From NCBI GenBank assembly GCA_900554315.1, contig USGP01000012.1, positions 1 to 35,631 of the forward strand: 35,631 bases of DNA. The letters are read 5' to 3'. Of this stretch, positions 31,055-35,631 are shown piece by piece. The notes under the pieces were generated by a model. It worked only from the letters and a program-made list of their open reading frames with translations. It ran no database searches and was not told the origin of the DNA. The DNA is from an uncultured Mycoplasmatota bacterium (GTDB lineage Bacteria; Bacillota_I; Bacilli_A; RF39; UBA660). Made by a program: the position numbers and the translations under genes. Positions within the stretch are counted from its first letter, which is position 1, and the number at the start of each line of letters is the position of its first letter.

Positions 31055-32534
31055 GGTGACCTCCTATTTGTTGATTTCTTTCTATTGTTGTTGCTCCTGC
31101 CTCTAGATTCATTCCTCTTAAAATAGAATTTTTTCCATATTTTTCTTTTAGACTTAATACTGTCTGTTGTAATATATTTTCCTCATGATCTTCTTTTTTG
31201 TTTTTGTTCCTTATTTCTTCTTTTTCTTGTGGATTACTAAATAAATCTAGTTGTTCATATTTTTCTTTTTGCTCAACTTGCTCTTTTGGAGTTAATTTAC
31301 AAGCTGTCATATTTATTCTTCTGATCCATAATTCTTTATTAACAATCGTATCCAGTAATTTTGTAGCGGCAGTTATTATTTTTCTCGATGATGATGTTTT
31401 TTCTGAGAGATTTATTGTTCCATGAGCATGTTTTGGAATTTTTCTTCCATAAAAGTCTGTCTTCATCTCTCCTTTAAAGTCTTCTGTTACATTGCTAATA
31501 TCATATCCAATTGTTAGAACTAATTGATCTGTTACTAAACCTTTCTTTACTAAATCTAATGATAATAACGTTGCCATTTCTTTTATAATTAGTTTCGTTT
31601 TTTGGTAGTTATAGGGACATTGTAATACTTGTCCTGTACTTAAACTTTTTATCTGCGGTTTATAATTTTTTATAGATTCTATGGTACATGGTTCCCATCC
31701 CCAGGCATGATCAATTAATAGTTCTGCATTGATTCCAAATTCTTTATATAAAATGTCCTCATTTTGGATGGAACATTTTGCAATGTCTCCTAATGTATAG
31801 ATATTATATTTTTCTAGTCTTTTGGCAATTTTCTTTCCTATTCTCCATATGTCTGTTATTGGTCTATAGTTCCACAATTTTTTACGATATGTGAGTTCAT
31901 CTAATTCAGCCATTCTCACTCCATATTTATCAGCAGGAACATGTTTTGCTACGACATCCATTGCTACTTTTGCTAAAAACAGATTGGTACCAATACCGGC
32001 TGTTGCCGTAATTCCAGTCTCTGTTACGACTTCTTGTAATATTGTCCTTACAAACTCTTTTGGCGTTGTTTTGTTATATTTTAAGTATTTTGTAATATCT
32101 GCAAATACTTCATCGATTGAATAGACAAAAATATCTTCTTTGGCAATATGTCTTAAATAAATATTATAAATTTTTGTTGAAAATTTTATATAATGTGACA
32201 TCCGCGGTGGAGCTATTATAAAATCTAGGGCTTTTGTTTTATCTTGTTTTAACTCGTTATCATTTACTGACTTTCCATTAAACCTTTGGTTGTTATTTTG
32301 TTTTTTCCGTTCGTTATTTACTCTTTTTACTAATTGTTGCAATTCAAATAATCTTGCTCTTCCACCTATTCCGTATTGTTTTAAAGAAGGACTAATAGCT
32401 AAACATATGGTCTTTTCTGTCCTAGTTGGATCTGCTACTGCAAGGTTTGTTGTCAGCGGATCAAGATTTCTTTCTACACACTCTACGGATGCATAAAAGC
32501 TTTTTAAATCAATACATACATATATTCTATTCAT
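31047..32534 (-). CDS. Y-family DNA polymerase (UmuC/UvrX-like)
   Basis: Translesion polymerase, 495 residues. The palm has the first metal ligand in VCIDLKSFYASVE (residues 6-18) and the second pair in VYSIDEVFADIT, followed by TGITATAGIGTNLFLAKVAMD (finger/thumb loop) and an HhH segment in the thumb (WRIGKKIAKRLEKYNIYTLGDIA). The C-terminal little-finger domain has KPQIKSLSTGQVL. The sequence groups with UmuC-like proteins of Gram-positive bacteria rather than short DinB, and its pairing with a YolD-like gene fits this. It is preceded by a LexA box, so it should be SOS-induced. GGTGATG precedes the ATG. Confidence 0.94.
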   Translation of the reverse strand: MNRIYVCIDLKSFYASVECVERNLDPLTTNLAVADPTRTEKTICLAISPSLKQYGIGGRARLFELQQLVKRVNNERKKQNNNQRFNGKSVNDNELKQDKTKALDFIIAPPRMSHYIKFSTKIYNIYLRHIAKEDIFVYSIDEVFADITKYLKYNKTTPKEFVRTILQEVVTETGITATAGIGTNLFLAKVAMDVVAKHVPADKYGVRMAELDELTYRKKLWNYRPITDIWRIGKKIAKRLEKYNIYTLGDIAKCSIQNEDILYKEFGINAELLIDHAWGWEPCTIESIKNYKPQIKSLSTGQVLQCPYNYQKTKLIIKEMATLLSLDLVKKGLVTDQLVLTIGYDISNVTEDFKGEMKTDFYGRKIPKHAHGTINLSEKTSSSRKIITAATKLLDTIVNKELWIRRINMTACKLTPKEQVEQKEKYEQLDLFSNPQEKEEIRNKNKKEDHEENILQQTVLSLKEKYGKNSILRGMNLEAGATTIERNQQIGGHHE

Positions 32535-32558
32535 TTCATCACCAAATATATTTTATCA

Positions 32559-32572
32559 CGAACATTTGTTCT
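32559..32572 (-). promoter_or_regulatory. LexA (SOS) operator of the polymerase operon
   Basis: CGAACATTTGTTCT matches the Gram-positive LexA consensus CGAACnnnnGTTCG at nine of ten fixed positions. It lies 25 bp before the polymerase start, overlapping the likely promoter (-10 candidate TAAAAT just downstream). Confidence 0.85.
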
Positions 32573-32606
32573 TGTTAATATATTTTTTGTATTGGTAAAA
32601 ATTTAC

Positions 32607-32629
32607 AAAAAAAAGAACCTTTAGTTCTT
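32607..32629 (-). terminator. terminator of the esterase gene, stop codon in the loop
   Basis: Stem AAGAAC / GTTCTT with a 5-nt loop, followed by seven T on the minus strand. The TAA stop (32621-32623) is in the loop. Confidence 0.85.
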
Positions 32630-33310
32630 CTTTTCTTCTAACAACCATTTTATTCCTTTAGCAGTACGTAGTTCTGGATTTTGAAAATGGGTCCCTTCAT
32701 TTTCTTCGTAAATGGTATTTGTCTTTGTTGATAATATATTTTCTATCTCTTTGGTATTTTGCTCTACTGTTTGAAGTAATTTGTTTTTAGATTCTTTTTC
32801 TTTAGTTCCTAATGAAAAGTATATTTTTTTAATTTGAGGTTTTAGATTTTCCCTTTTAATATACTCTAACAGATTGGGATACCAAAGGGATCCTGAGATA
32901 GAAGCAATCTTAGTAAATTTTGTGCTTTTATAGGCACTATATAAAGCAAATAGTCCTCCTAAAGAATATCCTGCTAAAGCATAATAGGAAATTGTATAAT
33001 TTTCTTTTATTGTTTTTTCTATTTTAGGAATGATATCATTTTCTAATTCTTGTAGATAGTAATCTGCTTTTCCTGTAAAGTCAAGGGCTTTCTTAGTTAT
33101 ATTGGGAGCTTTCCAAGGTGTCATTTCATTATTCCAATCTATATTAGAAATAGCTACTAAAATAAAGTCTATGGTATGTAATTGAAGGCATTCTTTCCAG
33201 ACAGATTCTCCTTCTTTTCCATAGGTGTTTAATATTACAACTGGTACTTTTCTGTCTTTTGTTTCTGGATAAAAGATATCAATAATTTTTTCTTTTATCA
33301 TTAATTTCAT
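32621..33310 (-). CDS. alpha/beta-hydrolase esterase (Fes/IroE-like)
   Basis: 229 residues. The nucleophile elbow GYSLGGLF is intact. The overall layout (PVVILNTYGKEG, then LVAISNIDWNNEMTPWKAP, then an SGSLW after the elbow and a C-terminal GTHFQNPE holding the catalytic His) matches the esterase family that includes siderophore esterases and other small acyl esterases. No signal peptide: cytoplasmic. Its start (ATG 33310, AAGGAG 7 nt upstream) overlaps the end of the YjbR-EVE gene by 32 nt, so translation is coupled. Substrate unknown. Confidence 0.85.
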   Translation of the reverse strand: MKLMIKEKIIDIFYPETKDRKVPVVILNTYGKEGESVWKECLQLHTIDFILVAISNIDWNNEMTPWKAPNITKKALDFTGKADYYLQELENDIIPKIEKTIKENYTISYYALAGYSLGGLFALYSAYKSTKFTKIASISGSLWYPNLLEYIKRENLKPQIKKIYFSLGTKEKESKNKLLQTVEQNTKEIENILSTKTNTIYEENEGTHFQNPELRTAKGIKWLLEEKKN

Positions 33311-34328
33311 TTTTTAACTCCTTACTTAGTTTTGCTGGTATGCTTCTTGGTCCTCGAATAGATTTTACGCCATACTCTTTTAATTTATCTAAAGTAAACT
33401 CATCTTCTTTATACTTTTTCTTTAGTTTTAGTTTCATAACATAATGCATAGACACATCTTTACTTTGATATTCATATGGAATATTTACTTCTACCGCTTC
33501 GCATTGATAAAGGATTGCTGAATAAGGTTTTCCAACATATATATAAACGGTATCTCCTACTAACACATTGCTAGATTGTTTCCAAGTTAATATGTCTGTA
33601 TTGTTAAATGCACCTGTAATATCATAATAGTTGGGATTTGCTGGAATTAACCATTCTTCTTTTTTATCTGATAAAGAAAAGCTAATGTCAATTAAATCCA
33701 TGATTTTCTCATCTGTTAAAGTGTCATCTAAAATAATAGTTACCCAACTTTTTTTACTTAGATGATATCCCGGATAGATTCCTTCTTTTTTGGTTTCCTT
33801 TTCTACTAAATCATCTAATTTTACATTTAATATTTCTATATCTTGATCTGTTGTTTTATCTAATTTACTTTTATTGATATTCATAATTAGTCCAAACCAT
33901 TTATCACTTCTTTGATTTCTAAAAACACCATCACTAGGAAATTTATTCCATAAGAATTCTGGTTTTACTTGATATTTTTCCAATATTCTATCGGCAATTC
34001 GATTACTTTGTGGATAAATAAAAGACTCATCTTTATAACAGTTTTTAGCAATGTCTTTTAATATATTTTCGTATTCTTCTTTTACTTTATTGGCGAAGTC
34101 ACCTACCACATTTTCTATTCTAAAATTTGTATATTCTTCCTTTGTATCTAAATCTATTACTTTACCCGTTAATTTTCCCGATTTAGAAATCGCAATTTGT
34201 GCTTGAAATGAGTGGTCAAAAAAGTTTTTCTGATAGTAATATTTATCTTTTTCTTTTTGAAATCCATATGGCTCTAATTTTTTTCGTTGTAGCTTTTTTC
34301 TTTTCAAAATTTCTTCTTCTATTGTCAT
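33279..34328 (-). CDS. MmcQ/YjbR domain protein with C-terminal EVE-like domain
   Basis: 349 residues. The middle part (FRNQRSDKWFGLIMNINKS, EILNVKLDD, GIYPGYHLSKKSWVTIIL, MDLIDISFSL) is a full MmcQ/YjbR domain, a small wing-type fold annotated as DNA-binding but of unproven function. An N-terminal extension (about 1-110) has YjbR-associated sequence. The C-terminus (WLIPANPNYYDITGAF, then VGDTVYIYVG, then AILYQCEAVEVNI) resembles an EVE/PUA-like domain, known to bind modified bases in RNA or DNA. Start 34328 is chosen because GGAGG lies 8 nt upstream; a TTG at 34343 would sit in the ribosome binding site. It ends with TGA. Confidence 0.78.
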   Translation of the reverse strand: MTIEEEILKRKKLQRKKLEPYGFQKEKDKYYYQKNFFDHSFQAQIAISKSGKLTGKVIDLDTKEEYTNFRIENVVGDFANKVKEEYENILKDIAKNCYKDESFIYPQSNRIADRILEKYQVKPEFLWNKFPSDGVFRNQRSDKWFGLIMNINKSKLDKTTDQDIEILNVKLDDLVEKETKKEGIYPGYHLSKKSWVTIILDDTLTDEKIMDLIDISFSLSDKKEEWLIPANPNYYDITGAFNNTDILTWKQSSNVLVGDTVYIYVGKPYSAILYQCEAVEVNIPYEYQSKDVSMHYVMKLKLKKKYKEDEFTLDKLKEYGVKSIRGPRSIPAKLSKELKNEINDKRKNY

Positions 34329-34368
34329 AAAACCAGCCTCCAAATTCAGTATATCATGTCTTATTATG

Positions 34369-34393
34369 AAAAAAAAGATATCTATTTGATACC
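34369..34393 (-). terminator. terminator of the GNAT gene, stop codon inside
   Basis: Stem GGTATC / GATATC (one G-T pair) around a 5-nt loop, followed by eight T on the minus strand. The TAG stop lies at the stem-loop border. Confidence 0.8.
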
Positions 34394-34945
34394 TTTTTTT
34401 GACTTCTTCTTTTTATATCTTCTTTTATATGTACCGTAGGATAAACCTCGTAATAGTTTTTCACATTCTTTTTTAGGAAATGTTCCTGTCGTAGATAATA
34501 TTAAATAATCATCATCATCTTTTTCATCTTCTACAAAATAAGATGTTGCTTTAAAACCATTTTTCTTGTAGAAATGATATCTTCTTTCTCTTTGTTCTTT
34601 ATTAGATGCATCATCATCTAATGGTTCGATATCTAGTACAATTTCTTTATCCTCATATTTTTTCATTACTTGTTTTAATATTTTACTTCCATATCCATGA
34701 GAATGTAATTTATCATTTACAAAGATATACATCATATATGCTACTTTTTTTGATTTTAATATATAGACGCATCCTACAAATTGGTCTTCATCATAAAAAG
34801 CTAGAAAGTCTACTTTTTTAAATTTCTTTATCAACATTAATGACCACATAGGGTACAATTCATGTTTTGGAAAGACTCTTTTCATTAAGTCTTTAATTTC
34901 ATTATATTCTTTTAATCTTCTTGTTACTTTTTTTGTATTTAACAT
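34382..34945 (-). CDS. GNAT-family N-acetyltransferase
   Basis: 187 residues. The acetyl-CoA site is recognisable from the beta4 strand AYMMYIFVNDKLHSHGYGSKILKQVM, where HSHGYGSKIL stands for the (Q/R)xxGx(G/A) motif A, followed by beta5 (EIVLDIEPLD) and RYHFYKKNGFKAT (motif B). The C-terminus is a very basic tail (YKRRYKKKKSKKG), which could bind nucleic acid or ribosomes. AGAAGGTAAT precedes the start. Substrate unknown. Confidence 0.88.
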   Translation of the reverse strand: MLNTKKVTRRLKEYNEIKDLMKRVFPKHELYPMWSLMLIKKFKKVDFLAFYDEDQFVGCVYILKSKKVAYMMYIFVNDKLHSHGYGSKILKQVMKKYEDKEIVLDIEPLDDDASNKEQRERRYHFYKKNGFKATSYFVEDEKDDDDYLILSTTGTFPKKECEKLLRGLSYGTYKRRYKKKKSKKGIK

Positions 34946-34960
34946 ATTACCTTCTCTTTC

Positions 34961-35049
34961 TTAAAATCTTGTTTGAATCATGTTAAATCTAAAAACGGGA
35001 TTTATATCTTTTTCCATTGTTTTATCAAAGAAAAAAGAATACCACTCAT
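34961..35049 (-). other. short leader ORF or remnant of a gene end
   Basis: An AAGGAG ribosome binding site is followed by ATG 35049 and a 15-codon ORF (MSGILFSLIKQWKKI, stop at 35002). In another frame the same bases read YEWYSFFFDKTMEKD, then INPVFRFNMIQTRF, ending at a TAA at 34961; that composition looks like a natural protein C-terminus but has no start codon. The two frames meet at a run of six T. It is either a leader peptide of the GNAT gene or a broken gene. Confidence 0.35.
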
Positions 35050-35076
35050 ATTATCTACTCTCCTTAATATGGATAT

Positions 35077-35082
35077 ATTATA
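35077..35082 (-). promoter_or_regulatory. predicted -10 upstream of the leader ORF and GNAT gene
   Basis: A perfect TATAAT on the minus strand, 28 bp upstream of the short ORF. No good -35 was found. Confidence 0.4.
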
Positions 35083-35152
35083 TCACATTTTATGACTTTT
35101 TTCTATACTGTCTTGCTGAAGAATCTATTTTATATTCTGGATATTCTTCCCC

Positions 35153-35353
35153 TTACTTCTTTTTTCCATATGTTGCGATACAAATAAATAATAATAGGAC
35201 ACCAACAATCTCCATTCCTACAGAAAGTCCTAATACCATTCCAGATGTAAACTCTGAAAAATTGGTTCTTCCTTCTATAAAATATTCTCTTGATAGTGAT
35301 AATATTTCTGCTAAGATAATTAAAATTGTTGCGGATATTAATTTTTTTGACAT
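35153..35353 (-). CDS. small two-TM membrane protein, possibly truncated by a stop codon
   Basis: 66 residues with two hydrophobic segments (about 4-20 and 38-60) around a short outer loop (REYFIEGRTNFSEF). AGGTG precedes the ATG. After the TAA the same frame stays open for 20 more codons (GEEYPEYKIDSSARQYRKKS) until TAA 35090-35092; those residues look like a soluble basic tail, so the full protein may once have been 87 residues or longer. Family not recognised. Confidence 0.55.
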   Translation of the reverse strand: MSKKLISATILIILAEILSLSREYFIEGRTNFSEFTSGMVLGLSVGMEIVGVLLLFICIATYGKKK

Positions 35354-35360
35354 ACTACAC

Positions 35361-35594
35361 CTACTTTAGCTTTTTACTGTTTCTCATTAAAAATAAAATA
35401 ATTGGTCTTGAAAATCCCAAGGTAAATATATTTAGAATTGTTAATACATCTACAAATTTAGGGGTTATTTTTTTCATAATACTATGTGATAATACTATAT
35501 TAAAAATAAAACTTAATATTAACAACAGAATTATTAGAAAGAATATTATAGTATTTATATTACTTGGTAATGAGTGAAATTTGTATGAAATCAT
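35361..35594 (-). CDS. small two-TM membrane protein
   Basis: 77 residues with hydrophobic segments at about 15-36 and 50-68. No ribosome binding site is visible before ATG 35594, but an in-frame stop lies 18 nt upstream, so the frame does not continue from outside the window. It ends 7 nt before the next small membrane protein, so the two could form a pair. Not recognised; could be an immunity-like or regulatory membrane protein, without evidence for either. Confidence 0.4.
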   Translation of the reverse strand: MISYKFHSLPSNINTIIFFLIILLLILSFIFNIVLSHSIMKKITPKFVDVLTILNIFTLGFSRPIILFLMRNSKKLK

Positions 35595-35631
35595 AAATAA
35601 TATAATATTTTAAATGATTATATTTATTATT

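Noticed and set aside
32607..32629. GAAC...GTTC as a second LexA box
   Set aside because: The spacing is 5 rather than 4 and the stretch is the esterase terminator stem.
4340..34328. TGA as tryptophan (genetic code 4), considered because of the Mollicutes-like composition
   Set aside because: TGA ends the DUF1848 gene (4340) and the YjbR-EVE gene (33279) at the expected places, and tryptophans in the proteins use TGG.
1..35631. CRISPR array, insertion sequence ends or long direct repeats
   Set aside because: No regularly spaced repeats, terminal inverted repeats or transposase other than the partial Rpn-family gene were seen by eye.

Overview
The window is AT-rich DNA from a low-GC Gram-positive-type bacterium, most likely an uncultured gut Bacilli/Mollicutes-like Firmicute (for example an RF39-type lineage). 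The evidence is very low GC, strong AGGAGG-type ribosome binding sites, a Bacillus-type LexA box, no outer-membrane genes and short intergenic spaces closed by hairpin-plus-T terminators. TGA is used as a stop: it ends the DUF1848 gene and the YjbR/EVE gene, so the standard bacterial code applies. The lineage is inferred; there is no rRNA or other marker to fix it. Apart from one glycosyltransferase gene and one broken regulator, everything is on the minus strand.

Layout by position. 1-5230: a partial Rpn-family nuclease, UDP-galactopyranose mutase (glf), glutamyl-tRNA synthetase (gltX), tRNA-Gln(CUG), and a DUF1848 - VbhA-like antitoxin - Fic toxin cluster. 5282-8762: an anchored secreted protein, a GH25 lysozyme with SH3-like repeats, and a plus-strand GtrII-type membrane glucosyltransferase. 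8784-12505: a very tight four-gene operon (TIM44-like membrane protein, two paralogous membrane proteins, and a 581-residue protein with ADP-ribosyltransferase-like motifs). 12560-17499: an O6-alkylguanine methyltransferase, an ABC exporter, and an operon of YgjV-like protein, rhomboid protease and a protein with two HExxH metalloprotease-like domains. 17561-21375: a rubredoxin / His-less rubrerythrin-like / ferredoxin operon, a NatAB-like ABC exporter and a membrane-tethered thioredoxin-like protein.

21447-27961: RarA; a deletion scar where two divergent genes both lost their 5' ends (a membrane protein and a TetR regulator); a membrane-spanning HTH regulator with an extracellular Asp-box domain; a flavin reductase with a decayed upstream domain; an operon of nitroreductase, deoxyribosyltransferase-like and shikimate-kinase-like proteins; and a relic of an ElaA-like acetyltransferase. 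28023-32534: an SOS-controlled Y-family polymerase and YolD-like gene, followed without terminator by a P-type Ca2+-ATPase. 32621-35594: an esterase overlapping a YjbR-EVE fusion, a GNAT acetyltransferase, and small membrane proteins with signs of decay.

The window mixes housekeeping and repair (gltX, rarA, ogt, Y-family polymerase), redox and stress functions (rubredoxin operon, nitroreductase, flavin reductase, thioredoxin-like protein), envelope and surface functions (glf, GH25, glucosyltransferase, ABC exporters, rhomboid) and several genes without clear function. The best candidates for undescribed systems are the TIM44/twin-membrane-protein/ART-like operon, the YgjV/rhomboid/double-HExxH operon, and the HTH-TM-Asp-box one-component receptor. 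At least four loci show recent gene decay.
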